Below, piece by piece: positions 53,089 through 62,430 of a DNA stretch of 64,000 bases; the stretch's first letter is position 1; each line of letters begins with the position of its first letter. The notes under the pieces were generated by a model. It was not told the DNA's origin, did not search any database, and was given only the letters and a program-made list of their open reading frames with translations. Position numbers and translations under genes: made by a program. This stretch comes from Novosphingobium clariflavum (GTDB taxonomy: Bacteria > Pseudomonadota > Alphaproteobacteria > Sphingomonadales > Sphingomonadaceae): assembly GCF_026420865.1 (NCBI RefSeq), contig NZ_JAPCWC010000001.1, positions 496,001-560,000 of the forward strand, given 5' to 3'.

Positions 53089-54663
53089 TCAGTTCACCCC
53101 ATTGACCGGTTGCCGCAGATCGCCGCTCCGCTCGTCCTGTTCGACCAGCAGATTGCGGCCCCAGAGCTGGTCGTAGCGCCAGCCTGACAGGTCTTCGACG
53201 ACGGCGCAGGCCTCCGGGCTGCTCGGCGTGCGGGCGCCGGCGCGCAAGTGTTCGATCTCGCGCATCAGCACCGCGTGGGTGGCGGGCGAGAGCCGGAAGC
53301 GGCGCGATACCAGCACGCCGAACAGCAGCATGCCCACCGTACCCAGCCCCAGCAGGACCGCGATGGTGACAACCGCGCCGTGCGACTGCCGCGCCGCACC
53401 CGAGACGAAACCGCCCGCCTGCATGACGAAGCCGACCCCTGCGACGGCAGCGGCCTGCGTCGCCTTGCGCACGAAGGTCATGACCCCGGCAAACGCCCCC
53501 TCGCGGCGGCGGCCGGTGACGATCTCGTCGACGTCGGCCATGTAGTTGTAGGTCGCCCAGGGGATGTAGTTGAGCGCGCCCCGGCCCAGCCCCGCCAGCC
53601 CGATGGGAAGCCAGATCATCGCGCTGCTGGCGGTGATCCCGGCAATCCACAGTCCGATCAGCGTCAGCGCGCCCGCGCCGAAGCTGGCGGCGGCGATCTG
53701 GTAGGCGCGGCTGGGCGAGGCTCGCAGCGCCATGTTGATGGCGATGATCACCGCCACGAACTGAACGATGTACATCGTGCCGAGCAGGCCCGAGGCGATC
53801 GCCGTGCTGCCCGCCAGCGCAAAGATCACGAAGAACGTGAACGCGGCGTTGAACACGTCCTGGCTGATGTAGCCCCCCAGGTACATGCCGAGGTGCAGGC
53901 GGAAGGCACGGATGCGCATGGTCGAGAACAAGTTGCGATAGAGCGCCTTCAGCGCCTCCAGCGGCCCGGCCGCCTGGCGCGGCCCCGCAGCCGGCGGCGC
54001 GCTGCCCGGTCCGTGACGCTCCCAGCTGAACATGTAGAGCATCGCCGCCGTCAGCATGAACAGCGCCGCGAAGATCAGCCCCATGTAGAAGAAGGTGTCG
54101 GCACTGTCCCGGCCCAGCGCCTCGATCAGCCACAGCGGCAGGAACCCGGCCAGGATCGCCGAAGCCTGCCCGAACAGGATGCGCCAGCCGGCGAACTTGG
54201 CCTTGGTGCGATAGTCGCTCGACATCTCGGCGGCGAGCGTCTCGAACGGGATGATCTCCATCGCGTAGACCAGCTCGAACAGCACATAGCTGACGAGGTA
54301 GTACCAGAAGGTCTGCCCCGGCAGCCACATCAAGGCGAAACTGGGCAGCAGCGGGATCGCGGCGAGAATGAAGAAGCGCCGCCGCCCGAACCGGCGGCCG
54401 AGCGCGGTCATGCCGAAATGATCGGAGATATAGCCGATCATCGGCGAGGCGAAGGCGTCGAGCACGCGCGCCACCGCAAAGATCAGCGCTGCCTGCCCGG
54501 CCGAAAGCCCGCAGAACTGGGTGTAGAAGATCAGCACCCAGCCCGAGATGACCGCCATCGACCCGGCCCCGAGCACATCGTTGGAGCCATAGGCGAGGTA
54601 GTTTCTCAGGCGCACCGGGCGCAGGGCCAGAGTCTGGCGTTCGGGCACAGCAGGATCCTTCAC
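53089..54663 (-). CDS. GPH-family oligogalacturonide/rhamnogalacturonide symporter
   Basis: A 524-residue MFS protein of the GPH type: RNYLAYGSNDVLGAGSMAVI, VARVLDAFASPMIGYISDHF, RRFGRRRFFILAAIPLLPSF, VLFELVYAMEIIPFETLAAE, and 12 predicted helices. The cytoplasmic C-terminal extension (WRYDQLWGRNLLVEQDERSG) is unusual in length. It ends the rhamnogalacturonan operon after GH105, separated by 150 bases that include an AT-rich patch (54727-54765), so it may also have its own promoter. Expected cargo is the unsaturated rhamnose-galacturonate disaccharide, which cytoplasmic GH105 then cleaves. It starts at GTG 54663. Confidence 0.82.
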   Translation of the reverse strand: MKDPAVPERQTLALRPVRLRNYLAYGSNDVLGAGSMAVISGWVLIFYTQFCGLSAGQAALIFAVARVLDAFASPMIGYISDHFGMTALGRRFGRRRFFILAAIPLLPSFALMWLPGQTFWYYLVSYVLFELVYAMEIIPFETLAAEMSSDYRTKAKFAGWRILFGQASAILAGFLPLWLIEALGRDSADTFFYMGLIFAALFMLTAAMLYMFSWERHGPGSAPPAAGPRQAAGPLEALKALYRNLFSTMRIRAFRLHLGMYLGGYISQDVFNAAFTFFVIFALAGSTAIASGLLGTMYIVQFVAVIIAINMALRASPSRAYQIAAASFGAGALTLIGLWIAGITASSAMIWLPIGLAGLGRGALNYIPWATYNYMADVDEIVTGRRREGAFAGVMTFVRKATQAAAVAGVGFVMQAGGFVSGAARQSHGAVVTIAVLLGLGTVGMLLFGVLVSRRFRLSPATHAVLMREIEHLRAGARTPSSPEACAVVEDLSGWRYDQLWGRNLLVEQDERSGDLRQPVNGVN

Positions 54664-54813
54664 CGTATTTCCGCACGTGACCCGCCTCTGTTTTCGGACG
54701 GATTTGCACGCGCTCTTTCGTTTTTCAGGTCATATTAAATAATGATACGCGGTTCACCAGTATTTTGTCGGAGTAATCGCCGGGCGAGCATTGCCGCCCG
54801 CCCGGCCACTCCA

Positions 54814-55929
54814 TCAGATGTAGGTCCGCAGGAACTCGGCCAGCGCGCAGATGGCCAGGCTCTGCCCGTAAGGCATCGAGGTCAGCGCGATGTCCTTGTA
54901 GAACTGCAGCGTATCGCCCATCGCGGTGCCGAAGCTGACCTGCTGAAGCTCGCCCGCATCGTCGATGTTGGCAAGCACGCCGCGCACCGCCCGGATGCCC
55001 ACCGCCTCGTATTCGCGCGGGAGGTAACCCTTGCGGACGGCTTTCAGGATGCCATAGGCAAAGCCCGCCGTGGCGGAGGCTTCGAGATAGCTGGTCGGAT
55101 CGTCGATCAGGGTGTGCCACAGGCCGGTTTCGGCGTCCTGCGTGGCGGCCAGGGTGCGGACCTGGGCTGCCAGCGTGTCGATCAGGAACGAGCGGAAGGC
55201 ATCGCCCGGTTCGAGATCGAGCAGTTCGATGATCTCGGGGATGGCGATCGTCACCCAGCAATTGCCGCGCGCCCACAGGGCCTCGGCAAAGTTGTGGCGT
55301 CCGGTGAAGTCCCAGCCGTGGAACCACAGGCCGGTCTTGCGATCGGCGAGGTACTTGATGTGGACGAGGAACTGGCGCTTGGCTTCCTCGATGTACTGCG
55401 GCCGGTCCAGCAGCAGGCCGATCTTGGCCAGCGGCAGCACGCTCATCATCAGCGTGTCGTCCCAGAGTTCGCCGGGATTCTCGTCGTTGTAGACGATGTG
55501 CTGGAAGCCGCCCTCCTCGGTCTTGGGCAGGCCGTCGGGCGCCATCAGCCACTCGGCCCAGGTGTCGAGATAGGGGATGTAGCTGGGATCGCCGTCCAGT
55601 TCGTAGAGGTAGGCCAGCGTGATGAAGGGGGCCACCGTGTTGATGTTCTTGGTGGGCGTGCCTTCGGCGAAGCGGTCGGCGAACCACTGGCGGATGATGG
55701 CGAGCGCGGCCGTGTCGCCGGTCTGCTCGAAATAGCGCCACATGCCGAACAGGCCGACCCCGTGGGTCCATTCCCAGCCGGCCCAGCCCTTGGTGTCGAT
55801 CACGCGGCCATCGTCGAGGTGCAGCAGGAACTCACCGGTCTCGTCCTTGATGTGAACGAGGTTGTGCATCAGCTTGCCGATGGCGTCGGTGACTTCCGCG
55901 CGCGGAATGTCGTGCGTAAGCGCGGCCAA
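54814..55929 (-). CDS. GH105 unsaturated rhamnogalacturonyl hydrolase
   Basis: A 371-residue (alpha/alpha)6-barrel enzyme without signal peptide, so cytoplasmic. It releases the unsaturated galacturonate from rhamnogalacturonan lyase products. Family motifs are WAGWEWTHGVGLFGMWRYFE, ENPGELWDDTLMMSVLPLAK (catalytic Asp region), FHGWDFTGRHNFAEALWARG, NCWVTIAIPEIIEL and LYLEASATAGFAYGIL-like DPTSYLEASATAGFAYGILK. The length equals that of YteR/YesR. It follows GH35 by 62 bases and precedes the GPH transporter, consistent with import of disaccharides before cleavage. Confidence 0.92.
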   Translation of the reverse strand: MAALTHDIPRAEVTDAIGKLMHNLVHIKDETGEFLLHLDDGRVIDTKGWAGWEWTHGVGLFGMWRYFEQTGDTAALAIIRQWFADRFAEGTPTKNINTVAPFITLAYLYELDGDPSYIPYLDTWAEWLMAPDGLPKTEEGGFQHIVYNDENPGELWDDTLMMSVLPLAKIGLLLDRPQYIEEAKRQFLVHIKYLADRKTGLWFHGWDFTGRHNFAEALWARGNCWVTIAIPEIIELLDLEPGDAFRSFLIDTLAAQVRTLAATQDAETGLWHTLIDDPTSYLEASATAGFAYGILKAVRKGYLPREYEAVGIRAVRGVLANIDDAGELQQVSFGTAMGDTLQFYKDIALTSMPYGQSLAICALAEFLRTYI

Positions 55930-55991
55930 TTAAGGTCTCCTGGTCATGGTTTCGGGGGCGCTCGCGGAGCGCGGAAGGACGGGGCGGCGGC

Positions 55992-58900
55992 TCATTTGAG
56001 CTCTGCCGGGGTCTGCGGGGCGGGCACCATGCGGATGGGCAGTCCGCCGCGGACATTGTGCAGGGTGACAAGCTTCACCGCCTCCAGCGCATCGCCGGGG
56101 GCGCCGTCGCTGGTGACGGCCAGCGCCAGGTGGTTGGCGCCGTGGTGGTTCAGGATACCCTCGGGGATCGGGAACAGGCGCTGCGGCCCGACGTGGGCGA
56201 TGAACTGGCCCATGTTCCAGCCGTTGACGAAGATCAGCACGCGGTACTTCGCGGCCGAGCGCGGGGTCTCGGTATCGCCGAAGGCCAGCGCGATGGTGGC
56301 GTCCTGTCCGCTCGGCACGGCAAGGTCGAACCGGGTGCGATACCATGTCGTGCCGGGCCCGGCGCTGGCCGCGGGCACTTGCGCGGCGGTCCAGCGGCTG
56401 TCGTCGAACAGCGGCAGGTGCCAGCCCATGCGTTCGCCATATTGGCCGCCGTTGTTGGCGGGGCCGCGCACGGGGTCGGTCAGGTCCTCGCCGCCGCGCT
56501 GGCCCTGGATCTTCCATGCGATCGGCACCGCGAAACTACGCCCGCCGGGCTGCGCAATCGAGGCGGAGATCAATCCGCGCGCTTCCTTGTGGAAGTCGTC
56601 TGAATCGAGGTCCCAGTTATGGCCGTTGTTGCGGACCATGACCGACAGCACATGGCTGCCGCCCGCCTGCGCCTCGGCCGGAAGGTCCAGCGTGACGGTG
56701 CCGGTGGTGATCGGGCGGGGGAGGCCGCTCGGCGTCTCGGCCTGACCGATGAACTTGCCGTCGAGCCAGGCCTGCACGAGGCCGGAGCCGCCGGCGCCGT
56801 AGAACAGCGATACGGTCCGGGCGCCGGGGGAGCCCTCGAACCTGCCGCGATACCAGACGTCGCCCTCGTGGAAGCCATAGGCATCCATCGCCAAGTTCGG
56901 CTGGCCGTCCGGGCGCTGGGTGATCGTGGCATTGGGGCGATTGCCGCCGACGGCCTGCCAACCGCTGTCGTCGAACTGCGGATCGGCCTCCGGCGAACCC
57001 GTGGCCATGCGCCAGCCGCTAAGGACGGGAAGCGCAACCGGGGCAGGACCGGACAGCGGCGCGGTGGAAGCGAGGCTGCCCGCGGTGGAGGACCTGGCCG
57101 GGACAGGCGCGCCGTTCCATGACAGCGCGCGAACGGCGGCGGGCGCCCAGACTTCGAGACCGCCCGCTTCGCCGGTGTCACCGGTCAGCGCCAGCGCGCC
57201 GGATTTGAGCGAAGCGTGACGGACCAGTTGCGGACCGCGCACCAGAACGGGGCCTGCGGAGGATTCCACGCGGGTATAGCGGGTGCCTTCGGCCTCGTCG
57301 GCAAGGATCAGGACCAGGTCACCGCGTCCGCCGCCGGTCACGCGCAGCACGGTGCGGCCCGTATGGGTGTAGGTGACTTTCAGGTCGCCCTTGGTGTCGT
57401 TAAAGGCGGTTTCTGCCGCGCCTTCCAGAACCGTGACTTTCGGGGCGGAAGCATAGCGCAATACGGTCTCGCCCGGCTCCCCGCCGCGGCCGTAGAGCAG
57501 CAGCAGATCGGCGTTTCCGGCCTTGGACACGGATTGCAGTTCGGAGGTCGAATAGACCAGCCGCTGCCCGCCAAGGTTCACCCCGGCGACCAGCCATTTG
57601 GCATCGAAGCCATTGAGCCGCATCGGAAAAGTGTAGCGCCCATCGGGCAGCGCGGCGGTCACCGTGAAGCTGTCGTCGGTCTGCCCGTTCGATGGCTTGT
57701 GCGCCACCAGCAGGAAACGCGCGTCGGTCTCCGGGCTCTTGTTGTGGTAGACTTGAATATGGGGCGAAGAAACCTCGGGCGCGCCTGCGGGGATCATGCC
57801 CGCAAGGTCCGGGACCGAGGCGATCAATCCGCCCAGCTGCTTCATTTCCAGCGCCTTTTCGCGCAGGTTGCGCGCCTCGGAAATGGCGGCGCCATAGTCG
57901 TAGCTGGTGAACACCACCGGGGCGGGCAGCCAGCCCCAGCTGGTGCCGCCATAGGTCATGTAGAAGCTCTGGATGCCGATGCCGTTGGCCAGATTGGTGC
58001 CGTAGAACACCCGCTGGAACCGCTTGCCGCGCTGGACCGCGTTGCACTCGTAGCCGCCGTTGGAACCCCAGTAGTCGAACCAGCCGCCGCCGAATTCGGC
58101 CAGGAATCCGGGCGTTTTCGGCGAAGCGGAGGCACCGCCCCTGGCGCCGCCGGTTCCGTAGAAACCCCAGTCCGGCGCGGCCACGCTGCGGGTCGGCTTG
58201 CCTTCCACGGTGCAGGTGCCGCCAGGATAGCCGTCGAACGCATACATGTCGTTGGGGCCGTGGACGACCTTGTCGACGGACGAGCCTTCCGGCACCCAGT
58301 AGCCGTTACGGCCCTGATCGTTGTGGAAGATCGGCACGGTAATGCCATCGGCGCGGGCCTTGGCGTAGAGGTGATCCATGTAGCGCCGCTGCGCGGGCGT
58401 GGTCAGGGCGAGTTCGTTCTCGATCTGGTGAAGGATCACCGAGCCCTTATGGCCCTTGCCGTCGCCGTTGATCTGGTGGCGGGCAATGATCGCGTTGACC
58501 CGCGTCAGCCACTCGTCGGCAGCGGCCATATATTCGGGATCGTCGGTACGGGCGCGGGCCTTCTGGTTGACCAGCCAGCCCGGAAATCCGCCGCGCGACA
58601 GTTCCGCGTTCACGTAAGGCCCGGCGCGGGTCATGACCCAGAGGCCCTCTTCCTCCGCCATCGTCAGCAGGCGGTCGAGGTCGCGAATGCCGCTGAAATC
58701 GTAGACACCCTGCTTGGGCGAGTGGTAGCCCCAGTCGAAATAGAGCGCGACCGCGTTGAACCCGCTGGCCCTCATCTTCTGAAGCACATCGCGCCAGAGA
58801 TCGGGGCTGGGCAAGCGGAACGGGTGGAACTCGCCGGACCAGATCACCTGCCGCTTGCCGTCGATCATCAGCGAGCGCGCATCGAAGGAGACACGGCCGA

Positions 58901-59006
58901 AAGTCTGGACCGGCGCGGAAAGGTCGGCGGTCGGCTTCGCGTCCTGCGCCAGTGCAGGCCGCGAAGCAGCGGAAAGAAGCAGGGCCAGAAGGAAAGCGCG
59001 CTTCAT
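55992..59006 (-). CDS. Exported GH35 beta-galactosidase
   Basis: A 1004-residue enzyme. A signal peptide (MKRAFLLALLLSAASRPALA) is followed by the GH35 TIM barrel: SLMIDGKRQVIWSGEFHPFR, GFNAVALYFDWGYHSPKQGV, RAGPYVNAELSRGGFPGWLV, the acid/base Glu198 in LHQIENELALTT and the nucleophile Glu304 in FLAEFGGGWFDYWG. Two galactose-binding-like beta-sandwich domains make up the C-terminal half (HEGDVWYRGRFEGSPGARTV, and TTWYRTRFDLAVPSGQDATI). It should remove beta-galactose from galactan side chains of rhamnogalacturonan in the periplasm. RhaM ends five bases before its start, and GH105 follows; all are in one operon. Confidence 0.94.
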   Translation of the reverse strand: MKRAFLLALLLSAASRPALAQDAKPTADLSAPVQTFGRVSFDARSLMIDGKRQVIWSGEFHPFRLPSPDLWRDVLQKMRASGFNAVALYFDWGYHSPKQGVYDFSGIRDLDRLLTMAEEEGLWVMTRAGPYVNAELSRGGFPGWLVNQKARARTDDPEYMAAADEWLTRVNAIIARHQINGDGKGHKGSVILHQIENELALTTPAQRRYMDHLYAKARADGITVPIFHNDQGRNGYWVPEGSSVDKVVHGPNDMYAFDGYPGGTCTVEGKPTRSVAAPDWGFYGTGGARGGASASPKTPGFLAEFGGGWFDYWGSNGGYECNAVQRGKRFQRVFYGTNLANGIGIQSFYMTYGGTSWGWLPAPVVFTSYDYGAAISEARNLREKALEMKQLGGLIASVPDLAGMIPAGAPEVSSPHIQVYHNKSPETDARFLLVAHKPSNGQTDDSFTVTAALPDGRYTFPMRLNGFDAKWLVAGVNLGGQRLVYSTSELQSVSKAGNADLLLLYGRGGEPGETVLRYASAPKVTVLEGAAETAFNDTKGDLKVTYTHTGRTVLRVTGGGRGDLVLILADEAEGTRYTRVESSAGPVLVRGPQLVRHASLKSGALALTGDTGEAGGLEVWAPAAVRALSWNGAPVPARSSTAGSLASTAPLSGPAPVALPVLSGWRMATGSPEADPQFDDSGWQAVGGNRPNATITQRPDGQPNLAMDAYGFHEGDVWYRGRFEGSPGARTVSLFYGAGGSGLVQAWLDGKFIGQAETPSGLPRPITTGTVTLDLPAEAQAGGSHVLSVMVRNNGHNWDLDSDDFHKEARGLISASIAQPGGRSFAVPIAWKIQGQRGGEDLTDPVRGPANNGGQYGERMGWHLPLFDDSRWTAAQVPAASAGPGTTWYRTRFDLAVPSGQDATIALAFGDTETPRSAAKYRVLIFVNGWNMGQFIAHVGPQRLFPIPEGILNHHGANHLALAVTSDGAPGDALEAVKLVTLHNVRGGLPIRMVPAPQTPAELK

Positions 59007-59010
59007 CGGC

Positions 59011-59346
59011 TCAGTCCATGTGGAACATGAGCGGGAGTGACCATTCCTTCGGCCGGTTGCCGGGCTCCACTTCCATCAGCGGCGCCATATAGTCCCACCA
59101 GCGGCGCATCACCGGGTGATCGGGCAGGGTATCGCGGGTATTGCCGGGCCGCACGCGCAGCACCGCGAAAAGCGCGAGGCTCTGCTCGTCGAGGAAGATC
59201 GAATAGTCGCGAATGCCCGCCTCGGTCAGCAGTGCGGAGAGTTCGGGCCAGATCGCATCGTGCCGGCGGCGATACTCATCGACCGTGCCGGGCTTCAACT
59301 GCATCCTGAAGGCGTGGATCGACCCCATCCCCTTATCCGGCACCAC
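59011..59346 (-). CDS. rhaM: L-rhamnose mutarotase
   Basis: A 111-residue protein of the RhaM family, which interconverts alpha- and beta-L-rhamnose so it can be metabolised. The signature is complete: AFRMQLKPGTVDEYRRRHDA, IWPEL, DYSIFLDEQSLALFAVLRV, and MRRWWDYMAPLMEVEPGNRP followed by the usual KEWSLPLMFHMD ending. Starts at GTG 59346 or 59343 suit the GGGAGAG ribosome site; ATG 59328 is the conserved-length alternative. It sits between GH28 and GH35, tying the operon to L-rhamnose release. Other L-rhamnose catabolic genes are not in the window. Confidence 0.93.
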   Translation of the reverse strand: MVPDKGMGSIHAFRMQLKPGTVDEYRRRHDAIWPELSALLTEAGIRDYSIFLDEQSLALFAVLRVRPGNTRDTLPDHPVMRRWWDYMAPLMEVEPGNRPKEWSLPLMFHMD

Positions 59347-59360
59347 GACTCTCCCGATGT

Positions 59361-59394
59361 TCCATTATATGGATTTCAATACCGTTATTTGGTA
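59361..59394. promoter_or_regulatory. AT-rich palindromes upstream of rhaM
   Basis: TCCATTATATGGA (59361-59373) and TACCGTTATTTGGTA (59380-59394) are two short palindromes in the 67-base gap between GH28 and rhaM. The gap is far more AT-rich than its surroundings, and suggests an internal promoter with regulator binding. Confidence 0.4.
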
Positions 59395-59413
59395 GCCAAT
59401 CCCACCCCGCTCG

Positions 59414-60952
59414 TCAATCGCCATTCTGATACAAAGGGGTGTTCGAAAAGGCCGGAAATGCAACGTTTTCGAGCCGGATCGGTCGACGCGCCTCGTGAAG
59501 AAGCGTTTCCGCGTGAAACGTGTCCACGGTCAGGCGTTCCACATGGCGGGCCCAGAGCGCCCAGGCCGGGAGCACCCCGAACATGCTGGGTTCGGGATAG
59601 GTGCCGGCCAGTTCCGCAACGTTTTCCGCGGCTTGCGGCGGGCTTCCCGGCGCCGCACCTGCCTCGCCATAGAGCAGGTAGACGTCGCGCATGACCAGCG
59701 ATTCGATCGGCCGACCGGCCAGCCCGGCAAAGGCCGCAGGAAAGCGCGGATCGATTCCCCGCGCGTCGATCTCCGACACAAGCACCTCCCGCACCCCGCC
59801 GATGCCGGTACCGTCCGGCCCGCGCCGCCGGTCACCAAGGCGTACGAACAAGGGGGCCGTCGTCACGTCCCGCATCGTGAGACGGGTGGCGACGATGTTC
59901 TCCATCATGCCCCCGTCCACCGTTTCCAGTGCCAGGCCCCGGCAATGGGTGAAGCTGCAGTCCTGCACCTTGACGTTGCGATAGCCGCCGTTGCTTTCGG
60001 TACCGAGCTTGATCCGGCCGGTCACGCGGTCGCGGTCCGGCGCGAATTTTTGCGTCCTTGTCCGGGTCCCGTCGATCAGTGTGCCCCTATCGTAGCCGGA
60101 CACCGCGCAATCGCGGATCACCACGTTTTGAGCGGCTATCGGCTCGCCCAATGCAAGGCTGGACTTGACGACGATGCCGTCATCGTTGGGGGAGTTGACC
60201 TTGCAACCGCGCACCAGCGTGTCCTGCACGCAGTCGAGGTCGATACCGTCGCGATCGGTGTCGATCGTGAGGTCTTCGATCACCAAACCGCGCGTGCCCG
60301 TGGCCAGGATCGCGAAGTGCCCACCCTTGCTTATGGTGAAGCCCGAAAGACGGATATTGCGTCCGCGCTTGAGCGCGATCGCCTTGTTGCCTTTGCCGTC
60401 CATCGCCGCAATGGCGGGTTCCAGCAGGCCGATTTCCCTCGCGCTCATGCCCTGCATGGAGAGCGGACGCTCTCCGGTCTGCGCCTGCCAGCGCGCGCCG
60501 GGGCCGTCCCGGGTCAGCCCCTGGCCATCGATCAGGCCTGGCCCTTCGATCGTGACCTCCTCCACGTCTTCGCCCCAGATCAGGCTGTTGCGCCAGTGGC
60601 TATGGCCGAAATCCTGATAGAGGCCGGAAGCGGACTCGGGCGGGTCGTAGCTTCCGCCGTGAAGCGCGGGATCGGCCGCGATGATCGTTGCCCCATGATC
60701 GAAGAGCAACCGGATCCGGCTCCTGAGGCGGATCGAGAAGCACAGGTAGCGCCCTTTCGGCACCACAACCGTACCGCCGACGCGCGCAGCTTCGGCGATC
60801 GCCGCGTTGAAGGCAGGGCTGTCGATGGCCACGCCGTCGCCGGTGGCGCCGAAATGGCGAACATCAAAGCGCCCTTGCGCGGCAAGCACGGATCGCGGCA
60901 TCACGGAACCTATCATGCTGAACGCGCAAAACCGGCGGCGAGGCAGATTCAC
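59414..60952 (-). CDS. Tat-exported GH28-type polygalacturonase / rhamnogalacturonidase
   Basis: A 512-residue right-handed beta-helix enzyme. It has a twin-arginine leader (LPRRRFCAFSMIGSVMPRSV, ending VLAAQ). Helix hallmarks: FDVRHFGATGDGVAIDSPAF, GGTVVVPKGRYLCFSIRLRS, VEEVTIEGPGLIDGQGL, GLVIEDLTIDTDRDGIDLDC and VNSPNDDGIVVKSS (paired catalytic aspartates), then RIKLGTESNGGYRNVKVQDC. The GHG motif of classical polygalacturonases is not evident, so an exo-rhamnogalacturonan hydrolase role is possible. GTG 60952 starts four bases after the stop of the CE12 gene; GGGAG precedes it. Being Tat-dependent, it likely folds with cofactors before export. Confidence 0.85.
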   Translation of the reverse strand: MNLPRRRFCAFSMIGSVMPRSVLAAQGRFDVRHFGATGDGVAIDSPAFNAAIAEAARVGGTVVVPKGRYLCFSIRLRSRIRLLFDHGATIIAADPALHGGSYDPPESASGLYQDFGHSHWRNSLIWGEDVEEVTIEGPGLIDGQGLTRDGPGARWQAQTGERPLSMQGMSAREIGLLEPAIAAMDGKGNKAIALKRGRNIRLSGFTISKGGHFAILATGTRGLVIEDLTIDTDRDGIDLDCVQDTLVRGCKVNSPNDDGIVVKSSLALGEPIAAQNVVIRDCAVSGYDRGTLIDGTRTRTQKFAPDRDRVTGRIKLGTESNGGYRNVKVQDCSFTHCRGLALETVDGGMMENIVATRLTMRDVTTAPLFVRLGDRRRGPDGTGIGGVREVLVSEIDARGIDPRFPAAFAGLAGRPIESLVMRDVYLLYGEAGAAPGSPPQAAENVAELAGTYPEPSMFGVLPAWALWARHVERLTVDTFHAETLLHEARRPIRLENVAFPAFSNTPLYQNGD

Positions 60953-60956
60953 CGCG

Positions 60957-62171
60957 TCAGCTCCCTTCCGGCTTGCCTTCATCCAGCGGAATGCTCGCCG
61001 CGATCGGCACGGCACCCGGCAAAGGCGGGTGCGAAGGATCGAAATTCCGAAGCACCACGTAAGGCGCGATTTCGGGGATCTTCTCGGCCACCTGCCGCGC
61101 AATCGCCGCGGCGAAAAGCCAGGCGCCGTAGTTGTTGTTGTGCGTCCGGTCCTTGCCGTTATCGGCAAAGGCCTGCGGCGAGACATCGGGGCCGAGCGCC
61201 TGCATGATCGCGATACTGTCGCGGTTAAGGTCGATCAACGGGACATTCTCATCCGCCGCGACCTTGCGCACGGCAGCGGCATAGGCGCCAAGCGTGTCCT
61301 TGATCTTGCCGCTATCGTCGAAATTGCGCCGTTCGGGTGAGGTGACCAGCACCGGATGCACACCGCGACGGCGCGCTTCGGCGATGTAACTGCGCAAGTA
61401 GGCGGGATAAGTCAGCTCCGGATCGAGGTAGGTCATCGGCCATTCGGACTTCTGATCGTTGTGGCCGAACTGGATGAACAGCCAGTCGCCCGCCCGCATC
61501 TGGGTCAACATCTTGGAAAAGCGCAGCTGGGCGATGAAGGATTTCATCGTCGCCCCGGACTTGGCATGGTTGGCCACTACCAGGTGATCGTCAAGCATTG
61601 CCGGCAGCATCTGCCCCCAACTGGTGAAAGGCTCGGTATACTGGTCTGCCACGGTGGAATCGCCGGCAAGAAATAACCGCGGCGCATCAGCGGGTTCGAT
61701 ATGGATGGCTGCGACGCGCGGCTGGCCAAGGAATTCCAACGTCAGCTTGTCGTCCCAACTGAAGCTGGCGAGATCCCGCTCGTCCAGCAGTACGGCCTGC
61801 CCGAACCGGGGTGCCCCAGCCGGTTGGCGCGGCAGCCGGGCGTCGCGGACATCGACGAGGAACGTACGCGTCACCAACTGTCCGCGCCGGGTCGCAACGT
61901 CACGCAGGAACAGGCGGCGGCTCTCTGCCTTGACGGTGGTTCGGCCCGCGCTGCGCTTGTCGCCAAGCGTCAGGGTGACGCGGTATGTGCCCTGCGGCAG
62001 CGACACGGAATACAGGAATTCACCGGAAGGATCGCGCCGCTCGGCCCCGCTTCCGCCCGGCTGGTAACCGGGTATTTCCTCGGGCGCCTTGCCGGCCAGA
62101 TCGATGTCGACGATCGGCGCGCCGCTGGTTGCGGACGCGACGGCCAATGCCAGCGCCGTGGTCAGGGACAT
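60957..62171 (-). CDS. Exported rhamnogalacturonan acetylesterase (CE12-like SGNH hydrolase)
   Basis: A 404-residue protein with a signal peptide (SLTTALALAVASATSGAPIV). An N-terminal beta-sandwich domain (residues about 20-150, YSVSLPQGTYRVTLTLGDKR) precedes an SGNH esterase domain: block I LFLAGDSTVADQ with catalytic Ser, block II NHAKSGATMKSFIAQ, block III FIQFGHNDQKSEW, and block V DRTHNNNYGAWLFA with Asp and His. This is the arrangement of CE12 YesT/RhgT-type enzymes that deacetylate rhamnogalacturonan. ATG 62171 has GAGG six bases upstream; ATG 62177 is an alternative. It is the first gene of the minus-strand operon and is divergent from a receptor gene. Confidence 0.92.
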   Translation of the reverse strand: MSLTTALALAVASATSGAPIVDIDLAGKAPEEIPGYQPGGSGAERRDPSGEFLYSVSLPQGTYRVTLTLGDKRSAGRTTVKAESRRLFLRDVATRRGQLVTRTFLVDVRDARLPRQPAGAPRFGQAVLLDERDLASFSWDDKLTLEFLGQPRVAAIHIEPADAPRLFLAGDSTVADQYTEPFTSWGQMLPAMLDDHLVVANHAKSGATMKSFIAQLRFSKMLTQMRAGDWLFIQFGHNDQKSEWPMTYLDPELTYPAYLRSYIAEARRRGVHPVLVTSPERRNFDDSGKIKDTLGAYAAAVRKVAADENVPLIDLNRDSIAIMQALGPDVSPQAFADNGKDRTHNNNYGAWLFAAAIARQVAEKIPEIAPYVVLRNFDPSHPPLPGAVPIAASIPLDEGKPEGS

Positions 62172-62343
62172 CGTCATCCTCTCCGTTTCGTGAACCGCCT
62201 TGCTAACGGGCCAATCCCATATGACGGACCATTTAGGCATATAACGGGACGAACGGAAGTCAATCCAAGTGACATCGTTTCCCCGCGACGAGACGCTCCG
62301 TTTCTGCGGGGAAATTATCGAGGAAGATCGATCGGCAGCGATT

Positions 62344-62401
62344 TTGACTGGAAATGAGCGAACTTGGGATATATGGTAAAACGTGATCCCACATAATGGG
62401 A
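62344..62401 (+). promoter_or_regulatory. Receptor promoter with candidate operator
   Basis: TTGACT (62344-62349) and GATATA (62368-62373) are spaced 18 bases apart and would serve the receptor at 62431. Immediately downstream is the inverted repeat TCCCACATAATGGGA (62387-62401). The 11 bases ATCCCACATAA (62386-62396) also occur upstream of the lyase-like gene at 24706-24716. Confidence 0.45.
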
Positions 62402-62430
62402 CATTATATAACGATAACGGGAGTGTGATA